A stretch of 64,000 nucleotides of DNA from AAA164-E04 sp014239995 (GCA_029247315.1 JAQWLM010000071.1:14122-78121), one strand, 5' to 3'. Counted from the stretch's first letter, positions 27,213-36,121 are shown. Notes: generated by a model not told the origin, from the letters alone. Made by a program: numbers and translations.

Positions 27213-29501
27213 GTGAAATTTTTGAAGTCGATTCCCCTGATTAAGTCCGTCATTTCGTTTTTGGTGCTCCTTACCATGGTTGGAATATGCTTGTTGCTGC
27301 TAATGAGTGGGGTCATGACAATGAAAGGAATCAAGACGCAAGCAGCTGCCCCTCCAATGTCCATGAATCACACCAACCGTCTGGCTGGCCAGAAGTCTCC
27401 CTACCTTCTTCAGCACGCGCACAATCCCGTGGACTGGTATCCATGGGGTGATGAGGCCTTCAAGAAAGCACGTGAAGAAAATAAGATGATTTTTTTGTCT
27501 GTTGGCTATTCCACCTGCCACTGGTGTCATGTCATGGCACACGAATCATTCGAAAATGAAGACATTGCCAAGGTCCTCAACGCTTATTTTGTGTGCGTGA
27601 AGGTGGATCGGGAGGAAAGACCGGATGTCGATAAAATATATATGACATTCGTTCAGGCCACGACCGGAAGCGGTGGTTGGCCAATGAGTGTCTGGTTAAC
27701 ACCCGATCTTAAGCCGGTCGTGGGTGGCACTTATTTCCCTCCTGCACGTAAATTTGGTCGTCCCGGTTTTCCGGATATCTGCATGCAGATTGGAGAAGCG
27801 TGGAAGCAGGATCAGAAGCGTTTGATCGAGAGCGGGAATGATGTGCTCAAGCGCTTGCGTGAAGTTTATTCCGGTGCATCCAGCGGTGCGCGCCCCTTGA
27901 GCAAAGCGATGCTGGATCAGGCCTACGCGCGGATTGCTTCACAATATGATGACGAGAACAAGGGCTTTGGTGCGGCCCCCAAATTTCCGCGACCTGTCAC
28001 GTTTAACTTTCTCCTGCGTCACATGCACCATCATGGAAGGACGTCAGGGGTCGGGTCCAAGGCTTTGTCAATGACCTTGGAAACACTGAAGACGATGGCC
28101 AGGGGTGGTATTCATGATCACCTTGGAGGCGGGTTTCATCGGTATGCCGTGGACAAGCAATGGCACGTGCCTCACTTTGAGAAGATGCTCTATGACCAGG
28201 CCCAGTTGGCCATGGTTTATCTGGACGCCTTCCAGATCACTGGAGAAAAAAACTACGCCGATACGGCACGCGATATCCTCGACTACGTTTTACGGGACAT
28301 GACCCACGACCAAGGCGGATTTTATTCTGCGGAGGATGCTGACAGTCTTGTTGAGCACGGAAAGGCTGATCATGCCGAGGGTGCTTTTTATGTCTGGACA
28401 GCAGACCAGATCAAGCAGGAGATTGGTGAAACCCATGCCGCCTGGTTTAACGCCATGTATGGGATAGAGCTCGATGGTAATGCCCCATTGGGAAGCGATC
28501 CCCAGGGTGAGTTCAAGGACAAGAATATCCTCATTCAGCGCAGAACAGTTTCCGAAGTGGCCGCGAGATTTAAACAAGATCCCGGTGTGGTGGCCAAGGC
28601 CCTTATGGAAGCACGCAATAAACTGAAATCCATTCGCGATCAGAGGCCCAGGCCTCATTTGGATGACAAGGTGATTGCGTCATGGAATGGTCTCATGATT
28701 TCCGCATTTGCAAAGGCCGGGCAAATCCTGGATGACGGTCAGACCTATGCGAGTGCTGCTGTTCATGCCGCCTCGTTCATCCATGATCATTTATATGACC
28801 CTTCAAGCAAGACATTGTTCCGTATTCATCGCGGGGAGCGTTCGAATATTGAAGGTTTTCTGGATGACCATGCGTTTCTCATTCAGGGGTTGATCGACCT
28901 TTATGAGACGACCTTCGACATTCGCTGGCTCAAGTGGGCCGCCACACTTCAGGCGAGGCAGGATGATCATTTCTGGGATGCCGAGCACGGGGGATATTTT
29001 GCGACGCGTGCCGAAACGGCAGATATTCTCCTGCGTATCAAGGACGACTACGATGGCGCGGAACCTTCTGCCAATTCCATCTCAATCATGAATCTTTTGC
29101 GCCTGCATCATTCTTTGGGTGATCCTCAGTTTCTACGCAAAGCGGAGACCTCCCTTCAACATTTTTCAACGAGTATGAGCGATCAACCCTCAGGGATGCC
29201 CCAAATGCTGGCCGCTCTGAGTGATTTCCTCCATCCGGCGCGCCAGGTTGTCTTTGCATCTGATCCCTCAGATGCAAAATTAAGGGAAATGCAACGGTTG
29301 CTCCATCAACATTTTTTTCCGGGTAAGGTGGTGTTACTTGCTGATGGTGCCCAGGGTCAGGCATTCCTCGGCAGGCATCTTGAGTTTATCGAGTCGGTTT
29401 CCAGAATTGACAACCAGACCACTGCCTATGTCTGCGAAAACTATGTATGTCAGCGGCCGACGAATGTCACGGATGTCTTTGCAAAACTCCTGAAGCCTTG
29501 A
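27213..29501 (+). CDS. Thioredoxin-domain protein of the DUF255 (YyaL/spermatogenesis-associated 20) family
   Basis: A 762-residue protein. After an N-terminal hydrophobic anchor (about 10-33), the family block NRLAGQKSPYLLQHAHNPVD opens the DUF255 thioredoxin-like domain. It holds the CxxC motif in GYSTCHWCHVMAHESF, VKVDREERPDVDKIY and GSGGWPMSVWLTPDLKP. The rest is an alpha/alpha-barrel like that of N-acylglucosamine epimerases (GGIHDHLGGGFHRYAVDKQW, HFEKMLYDQAQLA). The start is GTG at 27213, the only one that keeps the full hydrophobic segment. The stop codon overlaps the xseA start by one base (TGATG). Family function is not settled. Confidence 0.92.
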   Translation: MKFLKSIPLIKSVISFLVLLTMVGICLLLLMSGVMTMKGIKTQAAAPPMSMNHTNRLAGQKSPYLLQHAHNPVDWYPWGDEAFKKAREENKMIFLSVGYSTCHWCHVMAHESFENEDIAKVLNAYFVCVKVDREERPDVDKIYMTFVQATTGSGGWPMSVWLTPDLKPVVGGTYFPPARKFGRPGFPDICMQIGEAWKQDQKRLIESGNDVLKRLREVYSGASSGARPLSKAMLDQAYARIASQYDDENKGFGAAPKFPRPVTFNFLLRHMHHHGRTSGVGSKALSMTLETLKTMARGGIHDHLGGGFHRYAVDKQWHVPHFEKMLYDQAQLAMVYLDAFQITGEKNYADTARDILDYVLRDMTHDQGGFYSAEDADSLVEHGKADHAEGAFYVWTADQIKQEIGETHAAWFNAMYGIELDGNAPLGSDPQGEFKDKNILIQRRTVSEVAARFKQDPGVVAKALMEARNKLKSIRDQRPRPHLDDKVIASWNGLMISAFAKAGQILDDGQTYASAAVHAASFIHDHLYDPSSKTLFRIHRGERSNIEGFLDDHAFLIQGLIDLYETTFDIRWLKWAATLQARQDDHFWDAEHGGYFATRAETADILLRIKDDYDGAEPSANSISIMNLLRLHHSLGDPQFLRKAETSLQHFSTSMSDQPSGMPQMLAALSDFLHPARQVVFASDPSDAKLREMQRLLHQHFFPGKVVLLADGAQGQAFLGRHLEFIESVSRIDNQTTAYVCENYVCQRPTNVTDVFAKLLKP

Positions 29502-30964
29502 TGCAATTCAAGGATTCATCATCTCAATGGGAGTTTGGCCAACTCTTTGACGAGAAGTCGCCCTCCAAGCCTGATTCCTTTACCAAGGATCAGGTTGACG
29601 ACCCAATCCCCGTCTGGACCGTCAGCGCGTTAACGCGTCAAATACGTAATCTGCTGGAAGGGAAATTTCGATCAGTCAAGGTCACGGGAGAGGTGAGCAA
29701 TTTAAGGTTACAGGGTTCGGGCCATTGTTATTTCACGCTCAAGGATGGTGACGCACAACTCTCCTGTGTTTTGTTTCGAAATGAACGTGTTCAGCATCGT
29801 CATCAGCTTGAGCAGGGTAGCAGGCTTGTCTTGAGCGGTGATATCTCTGTTTACATGCCGCGTGGGCAATACCAGTTGATTGTCCGTTCCATCGAGCTGG
29901 ATGGTGTTGGTATGCTCCAACAAGCTTTTGAAAACCTGAAACAAAAACTCAAAAAGGAGGGCTTGTTCGAAACGAATCGTAAGCGTGCACTTCCAAAGTA
30001 TCCCGACTCCATAGGCATCGTGACTTCGGCTAGTGGTGCAGCTCTCCGTGATGTTCTCAGCGTCCTGCGCCGCCGTCACCCTGGGATCAAGTTAACGGTG
30101 TCTGCATGCCGGGTTCAAGGGGACGGAGCAGCTGAAGAAATTGCCACTTCCATCCGGCAACTGAACGCCTGGCACGCGAGCGACGCAGAAAAACATCCCA
30201 TGGACCTGATCCTGGTTACCAGGGGAGGTGGTAGTCTGGAGGATTTATGGGCTTTCAACGAAGAGGTGGTGGCCAGATCCATTGCCGATTCGCCCTTACC
30301 GGTGGTTTCAGCCGTGGGGCATGAGATTGACTTTACGATCAGCGATTTCACCGCTGATGTGCGAGCTGCGACTCCCAGCGCTGCTGCTGAGCTCATTACT
30401 GAAGGTTTTGTCCTGGCACGTGAGTTTTTAGAGGATGTTCCCATAAGGATGGCCTGCATAGTGGATGCTTTTTTGGAGCAGAATACTCGATACCTTGGGC
30501 AGCTTCGTAAACGATTGGGATACCTGCATCCTAGGCGGGGCATGGAGCGTCACTCTCAGCGCGTTGATGACCTCGAGGATGCCATTTCAAGGATGGCAAT
30601 GCTCCATTTGGAGCATTGCTCCCGGCGACTTGAAACGCTATCTGCATTAATGAGAACCCTTCATCCTCGAGGTTGTCAGCAGGAACAAGTGCAGAAAGTG
30701 CAGTATCTTCAACAACGGGCTCTATCCCTGCTGGAGAGCCAGGTTGAGGGGCGTGCTCGTCTCGTGTCGCACCTTTCTGCACAACTCAAGTTATTGGGAC
30801 CCATGGAGGTATTGTCGCGTGGCTATTCCATCACACGGCATCAAAAGTCAGGCGAGGTTGTTCGCTCGACTCAGGAGGTAACCACTGGGGATCGTCTCTT
30901 GACTCGACTCACGGACGGTGTAATTACCAGTCGCGTTCCTCCGACGCCATCCAAAGTCTTGTGA
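29501..30964 (+). CDS. xseA: Exodeoxyribonuclease VII large subunit
   Basis: A 487-residue nuclease subunit that degrades single-stranded DNA with XseB. The N-terminal OB domain is SVKVTGEVSNLRLQGSGHCY. The catalytic domain shows IGIVTSASGAALRDVLSVLR, VTRGGGSLEDLWAFNEE and SAVGHEIDFTISDFTADVRA. A coiled-coil C-terminal region binds small subunits and ends with EVLSRGYSI. The chosen ATG at 29501 overlaps the stop of the preceding gene (TGATG), arguing for coupling; the open frame continues 54 bases upstream inside that gene, but those residues do not belong to the family. xseB is 15.5 kb away beside dxs. Confidence 0.96.
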   Translation: MQFKDSSSQWEFGQLFDEKSPSKPDSFTKDQVDDPIPVWTVSALTRQIRNLLEGKFRSVKVTGEVSNLRLQGSGHCYFTLKDGDAQLSCVLFRNERVQHRHQLEQGSRLVLSGDISVYMPRGQYQLIVRSIELDGVGMLQQAFENLKQKLKKEGLFETNRKRALPKYPDSIGIVTSASGAALRDVLSVLRRRHPGIKLTVSACRVQGDGAAEEIATSIRQLNAWHASDAEKHPMDLILVTRGGGSLEDLWAFNEEVVARSIADSPLPVVSAVGHEIDFTISDFTADVRAATPSAAAELITEGFVLAREFLEDVPIRMACIVDAFLEQNTRYLGQLRKRLGYLHPRRGMERHSQRVDDLEDAISRMAMLHLEHCSRRLETLSALMRTLHPRGCQQEQVQKVQYLQQRALSLLESQVEGRARLVSHLSAQLKLLGPMEVLSRGYSITRHQKSGEVVRSTQEVTTGDRLLTRLTDGVITSRVPPTPSKVL

Positions 30965-31345
30965 GTGATCCCTCTTTGATGGGGTTTGATTTTTCAGGGT
31001 ATCGTCTGCAATGCTAACGCAGGATTTGTAGGTTGCTCACAATGCATTTCGCATTTCCAGGAAACAAGTCTTGTGTCTTTGCCGCACTCATCAACGTATT
31101 TCTTTTATTCTTGGAATCCGTATGAACATATCGTCTGAAAAATAGTAAACTCTAGTAGGTAAGTTAGATACATGAAAACTGAAGCTGGATGGTTATGGGT
31201 CCACTAGGGCCTTCTTGCTTGTCGTTTCGCATTTTTTCACTTTGGTATGCCACTTGCTAACCACATTGTGGAATCACTAGTGGGAAAGCTCCTTGGGTTG
31301 TTTGGGTATAACATTTGTGCCCTAGGCTTTTAAGTTATCGATCAA
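30965..31345. other. Gene-free stretch before the paralogous membrane-protein pair
   Basis: About 380 AT-rich bases. I see no RNA gene, no clear terminator for xseA and no promoter with both boxes at proper spacing. TATAAC at 31307-31312 could be a -10 box but lacks a -35 partner. Confidence 0.4.
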
Positions 31346-32359
31346 ATGCGAAATACACCTCATGCGTTACATCCACATCCTATCGTGCATCGTGGATGGA
31401 CCCCAAAGAATAGCCAGATTTATGGTTCTCTGGAGTTTTTGACGCGTGAACAGCAGCGAAAAATCCACAACTCCATTGTATCAGAAAGTGCATCACGGTC
31501 TCATGTAAGGTCATGGATGACGGTGTCCTTTTCTGGGCTCGTGGCCTTGTTTTTTCTTTTTACTCTCGTTGGCGCGCCCTTGATCTATTGGCTGACGCTG
31601 CCTGAGCTTCAAGAACTTGCTTCCGAAAACTCCATTAATGAAGACGCTGTGGTTTACAGCCAAGTTCAACCTCCCGTACGTCAGGAATTTCTGGAAGTAA
31701 AAGGCAAACTGCATAATTTTTTCAAATCCGCGTTGAGCGGGCAGGCCGCCGATCCTCTGGTCATTACAGAGCGTGAGATCAATGCAATCCTCATTCATGA
31801 CCATCGTCTTGGGTTACTTTGCAACAAGGTATTTGTCCGTATCATTAACGGAAGGATTCAAACCTCTTTTGACTTAAATTTGGGAAACCTTGGTCCACTC
31901 TGGAAAGGCGATGCCAACGTTAAGGGGATTGGGGATTTCCGCCTGGACCTGAAAGGCCGCGAATTGAGGGTCGTTGTGGATGCCTTGAAGGTCAACGATA
32001 AGAACCTGCACCACATGATGCACCGCCTTCACAACGTGAATTTAAGTGCTTATGCCAAGGATGTTGTGCGTCATTCCGTGGGGAAGTGTCTGACTTTGTT
32101 TGGTCTTGAGTTAGGTCAGCCTCGTCTGATTGCCCGCCCGGTTTTAACCACCTTTAAGATCTCTCCAGATTCGACAAGAAATATTTTTTCATCGATGAAT
32201 CATCCCGGCAAAGGCGTATTGAATTGGGCAACCTCGCCGACTCAACTATTTCTTGCTAACCGGATTTTCTCTTTTCACTCTCGTATCCATGACCTGTTGC
32301 TTTCACTGGACAAAATCCAAATAACCAACGGATCCATCATCCTTTATCCGGCTGGGTAG
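31346..32359 (+). CDS. Unknown membrane-anchored protein, first of two paralogues
   Basis: A 337-residue protein that I do not recognise. A hydrophilic N-terminal part of about 55 residues precedes one membrane segment (WMTVSFSGLVALFFLFTLVG, about 58-77), so most of the protein probably faces the periplasm. The outer part is strand-rich: DPLVITEREINAILIHDHR, FDLNLGNLGPLWKGDANVKG, ELRVVVDALKVNDKN and ISPDSTRNIFSSMNHPGKG. The order of motifs matches the next gene at 32904 along the whole outer domain (ITEREINAIL with FHEDEFNAFL; ISPDSTRNIF with ISSDTTRDIF; SRIHDLLLSLDKI with SDLHESLLSMERI), so the two are diverged duplicates. No catalytic residues stand out. Confidence 0.8.
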   Translation: MRNTPHALHPHPIVHRGWTPKNSQIYGSLEFLTREQQRKIHNSIVSESASRSHVRSWMTVSFSGLVALFFLFTLVGAPLIYWLTLPELQELASENSINEDAVVYSQVQPPVRQEFLEVKGKLHNFFKSALSGQAADPLVITEREINAILIHDHRLGLLCNKVFVRIINGRIQTSFDLNLGNLGPLWKGDANVKGIGDFRLDLKGRELRVVVDALKVNDKNLHHMMHRLHNVNLSAYAKDVVRHSVGKCLTLFGLELGQPRLIARPVLTTFKISPDSTRNIFSSMNHPGKGVLNWATSPTQLFLANRIFSFHSRIHDLLLSLDKIQITNGSIILYPAG

Positions 32360-32617
32360 TCATAGTGTATGCCTCGCAGTCCTTTTCCTTTTGATTCAAG
32401 GTTGACACATCAGTGACTTGATCTTTTTTCACGTCTACGAAATCCCTGTAGTCATCGCTTCCAACCTCATGATGCCTTCAGGTATGGATGGTTTTCATTA
32501 TCTTGGGTAGAGCGTCGTTCTTCTGTAGTTACCAACAGTGCGAGATTGAATGGATGAATATGCCCTTACCCCTCTTGAGCTTCGCATTTTTATATGGGCT
32601 GTGAACCTTACACACGA

Positions 32618-32665
32618 TTTATCAGGAGTCAGGCATTGCTTTTGCAATGCCTGACTCCTGATAAA
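32618..32665. repeat. Perfect 22-bp inverted repeat (hairpin)
   Basis: The left arm, 32618-32639, and the right arm, 32644-32665, are exact reverse complements over 22 bases, with a 4-base loop TTTT. The arm reads TTTATCAGGAGTCAGG then CATTGC. After the right arm come TGGTT and then a run of seven T (32672-32678). It may terminate the upstream gene's transcript on the plus strand, but the T-run starts six bases late, and the stem is much longer than most terminators. A small mobile palindrome is another possibility. Confidence 0.95.
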
Positions 32666-32830
32666 TGGTTCTTTTTTTAAGACGCTTCCTCTACGCAGAA
32701 AAAGAAAAGTCAACGGATTCTCGTAGCTTTTAATTGATATAGTACATTCTAGATGAATGGTATTTAAGTATGATTCATTGGGAATAATCTTTTCATACTT
32801 TCCTGAAACTTTACATTTGAAGCTTGTTTT

Positions 32831-32859
32831 TTGACTGGTGAAAGTAATATGATTGTAAT
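32831..32859 (+). promoter_or_regulatory. Promoter of the second paralogue
   Basis: TTGACT (32831-32836), a 17-base spacer, and TGTAAT (32854-32859). Each box differs from the sigma-70 consensus at one position and the spacing is ideal. Transcription would start near 32866, about 38 bases before the ATG at 32904. Hence the paralogue has its own promoter. Confidence 0.6.
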
Positions 32860-32903
32860 GTCGTAAAATTGGCACTTGCGATGTAGCTCAATCCGAGTCG
32901 ATC

Positions 32904-33935
32904 ATGATCCGTATTTTTTCAAGACAAAAGCCCGATCATCCGTGGAAGAAATCCCACCACGAGATGTATGGTCTGGAATTCAATCTTGATACGAAGACCT
33001 CTCCTGAAAGCTCAGATGAAGCATCCTCAATATGGGCAACTGGAAAGAGGAAGCTATGGTTGAAGGCCTCCTTGGTCCTGGCATCATGTTCGATTCTGTT
33101 CGCGGTAGGTTTGGTGATCATCTACTCCGTCTGGTTGTTCGTGGGCGAAGCGCCTCAGGACGACCTTCTCTCACAACACAGTGTTTCTACCTCTCAAGAA
33201 TTCTTTACCCAATCTCAGACCAAGTGGGATACCTTTTTCACCAGCGCGGGGCAGGGTCTTGCAGACCAACCGATGACTTTTCACGAGGATGAATTCAACG
33301 CGTTCCTGGCGGAGGACAAACGTTTCGGAGCCTTGCGTGGTTCTGTAATTATAGAGATTTCCGACGGAAATCTCCGGTCTTTTTTCGATTTTGGCCCAAA
33401 GCAAATGGGGGTTCCGTGGGGTGAAAAATATTTGAATCTTCGTGGTTCCGGCCTGTTTCGTTTTCAGATGAGAGGTCGCAATTTGCTGGTGATCATCGAT
33501 CAACTTTCCGTCAACGGTCGTGATATTCACGCCTTGATACGCCGAATGCAGAATCCCGACCTGTTCAAGATGGCTAAGAAAGGTGCCATCAAGACCGCGA
33601 ATCTTGGTTTACGCTTGATTGGCAGAAAAATGGATGCTCCACCTGCAGCACCTCAAAAACCCCTGCTCGTTTCCTTGGCTATTTCCAGTGATACGACACG
33701 TGACATTTTTAAATCATTCAAATTTCGTGGGGAAGGTAAATTCAGTCGTCTTTTGGAGCCAGTCCAGCTAACGATCCTGAACCAGATCTTCAACCTGCAC
33801 TCCGATCTGCATGAAAGTCTCTTGTCCATGGAGCGTATTGAGCTGCATGAGGATGCCATTACATTTTACCCACGTAGGTCACAAAAGCTTCTTCCAAACC
33901 TTCTCGATCGTTCCCTCCAGACCTCAAATCGGTAA
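32904..33935 (+). CDS. Unknown membrane-anchored protein, second paralogue
   Basis: A 343-residue paralogue of the preceding gene. It has the same plan: a hydrophilic cytoplasmic N-terminus of about 50 residues, one membrane segment (ASLVLASCSILFAVGLVIIY, about 54-73), then a strand-rich outer domain. Shared landmarks include FHEDEFNAFLAEDKRFGALR, FRFQMRGRNLLVIIDQLSVN, AISSDTTRDIFKSFKFRGEG and the near-identical ending IELHEDAITFYP (first copy: IQITNGSIILYP). The first copy shares no obvious identity in the N-terminal tail. The function is unknown. A 9-bp inverted repeat (TCAAATCGG at 33924 with CCGATTTGA at 33957) straddles its stop codon. Confidence 0.8.
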   Translation: MIRIFSRQKPDHPWKKSHHEMYGLEFNLDTKTSPESSDEASSIWATGKRKLWLKASLVLASCSILFAVGLVIIYSVWLFVGEAPQDDLLSQHSVSTSQEFFTQSQTKWDTFFTSAGQGLADQPMTFHEDEFNAFLAEDKRFGALRGSVIIEISDGNLRSFFDFGPKQMGVPWGEKYLNLRGSGLFRFQMRGRNLLVIIDQLSVNGRDIHALIRRMQNPDLFKMAKKGAIKTANLGLRLIGRKMDAPPAAPQKPLLVSLAISSDTTRDIFKSFKFRGEGKFSRLLEPVQLTILNQIFNLHSDLHESLLSMERIELHEDAITFYPRRSQKLLPNLLDRSLQTSNR

Positions 33936-33996
33936 GTCCGTTGTTTTTATCGATTTCCGATTTGACCTGTTTCATCTGCCATTTTAACTTGTATAA

Positions 33997-34101
33997 ATGG
34001 TAATTGACATCCACATTCGGTATGTGGTCCAACCTGCCGAAGGATCTGTGTCTGTTCTCGTCGAAACGTCGAATTGCTTGGCCGTTGGGTTGGGTTGGTG
34101 A
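33997..34101 (+). CDS. Putative leader peptide of the ilvB attenuator
   Basis: A 34-residue open frame, too short for ordinary gene calling. It starts MVIDIHIRYVVQPAEG and includes SVSVLVE further on; 13 of 34 residues are Val, Ile or Leu, concentrated in residues 2-11 and 18-22. It ends at TGA 34099-34101, about 19 bases before a terminator hairpin and 96 bases before ilvB. This is the position and composition expected of a branched-chain attenuator peptide, where ribosomes stall when charged tRNA-Val, -Ile or -Leu is short. No good Shine-Dalgarno precedes the ATG, which is the main weakness. Confidence 0.5.
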   Translation: MVIDIHIRYVVQPAEGSVSVLVETSNCLAVGLGW

Positions 34102-34126
34102 TATTTTTACGCACGACAAAAACCCA
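34011..34126 (+). promoter_or_regulatory. Alternative pairings of the ilvB attenuator
   Basis: Segment 1, CCAACC (34029-34034), right after the Val-Val codons of the leader frame, can pair with segment 2, GGTTGG (34088-34093 or 34093-34098). Segment 2 as TGGGTT (34091-34096) can instead pair with AACCCA (34121-34126), the left arm of the terminator. These choices exclude each other, as in classical attenuation. A local hairpin CCACAT/ATGTGG (34011-34027) could pause polymerase. The antiterminator is only 6 bp, so its strength is uncertain. Confidence 0.45.
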
Positions 34127-34154
34127 TGGCTGGTGACGGTCGTGGGTTTGTTTT
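34120..34154 (+). terminator. Attenuator terminator upstream of ilvB
   Basis: AAACCCATGGCTG, loop GTGA (a GNRA tetraloop), CGGTCGTGGGTTT, then GTTTT. The stem is 13 bp with G-U wobbles and no mismatch. It ends 48 bases before the ilvB start, so unless an antiterminator forms it should stop transcription ahead of the gene. Confidence 0.65.
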
Positions 34155-34197
34155 GCGATGCAGGACTCTGGTTACCATTGGAAATAACTGAAGCGCA

Positions 34198-36090
34198 ATG
34201 AGCGAAACCAAAACCAAAACCAAAGACGCTGGAGTGGGGCATCGGTCCCAGACTGATGAGAAATCCGAAATCGGACCAACGATGATTGGTAGCGATATTC
34301 TTGTTGCAGCCCTTGAACGCGAGATGGTTGACACCATCTTTGCCTATCCAGGTGGTGCAAGTATGGAATTACATCAGGCGCTCACCCGGTCGAGTAAGAT
34401 CAGGGTTATCCTGCCTCGCCATGAGCAGGGGGGGGCTTTTGCCGCCGAGGGTTATGCGCGTGCCTCTGGTAAACCTGGCGTCTGTATGGCCACCAGTGGC
34501 CCAGGTGCAACGAATCTTGTTACAGGTATCGCCGACGCCTTCATGGATTCCATCCCCTTGGTTGCCATTACAGGTCAGGTCCCTCAAGCCATGATTGGCA
34601 AAGGCGCGTTTCAGGAGACAGATTTCTTCGGAATGACCTTGCCGGTCGTCAAGCATAGTTTCTTGATTACCGATATTTCTGATATTCCTCGAGTGGTCAA
34701 GGAAGCTTTCTACATTGCTACGACAGGGCGTCCGGGACCGGTCGTGATTGATCTTCCAAAAAATATCCAGCAGGCCAAGGCGCAACCGATTTTCCCCAAA
34801 TCGACCAATATTCGCGGTTATGATCCAGTAAAAAAAGCGAGTGATTTGGCCTTGAACGAAATCGTTGGACTGATTGAAAAATCCGAACGTCCCATCCTCT
34901 ACGTGGGGGGCGGTATCATCAGTGGGGAAGCACACTCTGAATTACGCGAATTAGTCCGATTGACAGGCATTCCGGTAACTTCGACGATCATGGGGTGTGG
35001 GGTGTTCCCTGAGACTGATCCCTTATCCTTGCGTTGGTTGGGTATGCACGGAGCCGCCTATGCCAACTGGGCGGTTAGTGGTGAGTTTAAAAAAGAAACG
35101 GACTCAGATGGAGTGTCTCGTGTTTCCTTGGTGCATCCCGGTGCCGACCTGTTACTCGCCTTTGGTGTGCGTTTTGACGATCGGGTTACCGGAAAAGTTG
35201 ATAAGTTTTGCGAGAAGGGAACCATCGTGCACGTGGACATCGATGAATCTGAGCACAACAAGAATCGCAAAGTGCAGCTTCCAGTGGTCAGTGACGTCAA
35301 GTACGCTTTGGGTCGCCTGGTTGAAATGTTTAAGCAGCGTCCGATTCAACGTCAATTTGATGCATGGCATCACCGCATTGAAGATTGGAAACAGCGAGGC
35401 CCTTTCCAATATAACGTGAACGAAGAGGTCATGCAGTCCCAGCATATGCAGGATCATCTTAAAGGGCTGGAAAATGAGGTGATCCTCCCCCAGATGGCTA
35501 TTGACTTGTTATATGAACTAACCGGAGGTGACGCTATCGTGACCACTGGAGTCGGACAGCATCAGATGTGGGCAGGACAATACTATAAATTTGATGAACC
35601 ACGCCGCTTTCTGACAAGTGCCGGTCTAGGTGCGATGGGATTTGGTTATCCCGCCGCGATGGGTGCCAAGGTGGCTTGTCCGGACAAACAGGTGGTTGAT
35701 ATTGATGGAGATGGTTCCTTCTTGATGAATGTTCAGGAATTGGCGACCGCACACATTGAGAAGATTGCGGCTAAGGCAATTGTCCTGAACAACCAGCATT
35801 TGGGTATGGTGGTACAATGGGAAGACCGGTTTTATCAAGGTAATCGAGGCAATACTTACCTGGGGGATCCCGAAAAAAGAAAGGCGATTTATCCTGACTA
35901 CCTTACGATAGCCAAGGGATTCAACGTGCCTTGTGAGCGCGTTATGTTCCGAAGGGACTTAAAGGCTGCCATGGAGCGCATGCTGGAGTCCGATCAACCC
36001 TATCTATTGGACGTTGTCGTGCCCTATACCGAGCATGTGTTGCCATTCATTCCTGCCGGGCACACGGTTGCCGACATGATCATTTCATAG
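34198..36090 (+). CDS. ilvB: Acetolactate synthase, large (catalytic) subunit
   Basis: A 630-residue thiamine-diphosphate enzyme that joins two pyruvates, or pyruvate and 2-oxobutyrate, in the first common step of Val, Leu and Ile synthesis. The activating Glu lies in IRVILPRHEQGGAFAAEGYA, the substrate-side domain shows GPGATNLVTGIADAFMDS, and the cofactor motif is DIDGDGSFLMNVQELAT followed by NNQHLGMVVQWEDRFYQGNR. The family core begins at IGSDILVAALEREMVDTIFA, so about 28 hydrophilic, Lys/Thr-rich residues form an extra N-terminus; Met29 (34282) is an alternative start. No ilvN regulatory subunit or other ilv gene follows. Control is probably by the attenuator just upstream. Confidence 0.96.
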   Translation: MSETKTKTKDAGVGHRSQTDEKSEIGPTMIGSDILVAALEREMVDTIFAYPGGASMELHQALTRSSKIRVILPRHEQGGAFAAEGYARASGKPGVCMATSGPGATNLVTGIADAFMDSIPLVAITGQVPQAMIGKGAFQETDFFGMTLPVVKHSFLITDISDIPRVVKEAFYIATTGRPGPVVIDLPKNIQQAKAQPIFPKSTNIRGYDPVKKASDLALNEIVGLIEKSERPILYVGGGIISGEAHSELRELVRLTGIPVTSTIMGCGVFPETDPLSLRWLGMHGAAYANWAVSGEFKKETDSDGVSRVSLVHPGADLLLAFGVRFDDRVTGKVDKFCEKGTIVHVDIDESEHNKNRKVQLPVVSDVKYALGRLVEMFKQRPIQRQFDAWHHRIEDWKQRGPFQYNVNEEVMQSQHMQDHLKGLENEVILPQMAIDLLYELTGGDAIVTTGVGQHQMWAGQYYKFDEPRRFLTSAGLGAMGFGYPAAMGAKVACPDKQVVDIDGDGSFLMNVQELATAHIEKIAAKAIVLNNQHLGMVVQWEDRFYQGNRGNTYLGDPEKRKAIYPDYLTIAKGFNVPCERVMFRRDLKAAMERMLESDQPYLLDVVVPYTEHVLPFIPAGHTVADMIIS

Positions 36091-36121
36091 TCGACGGGAT
36101 AGATGAAATGATCACAAATCC

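Larger units (their letters stand above)
32360..32903. other. AT-rich gap with a long perfect hairpin and a promoter
   Basis: About 540 bases between the two paralogues. It contains the 22-bp hairpin (32618-32665) and the promoter (32831-32859) listed separately. A minus-strand open frame across it (32498-32875) reads straight through the palindrome and has no recognisable features, so it is not called. Confidence 0.6.

Noticed and set aside
26228..27364. A 378-residue minus-strand open frame over the DUF1080 gene
   Set aside because: The plus strand encodes a clear DUF1080 protein with signal peptide; the antisense translation has no recognisable domain.
31042..31209. Two tiny frames upstream of the first paralogue (31042-31125 and one near 31171), the latter with a Trp-rich end
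   Set aside because: They resemble leader peptides only superficially; no attenuator hairpin follows and the downstream gene is not biosynthetic.
32498..32875. A 125-residue minus-strand frame in the gap between the paralogues
   Set aside because: It reads through the perfect 22-bp palindrome and the promoter of the next gene, and its composition looks random.
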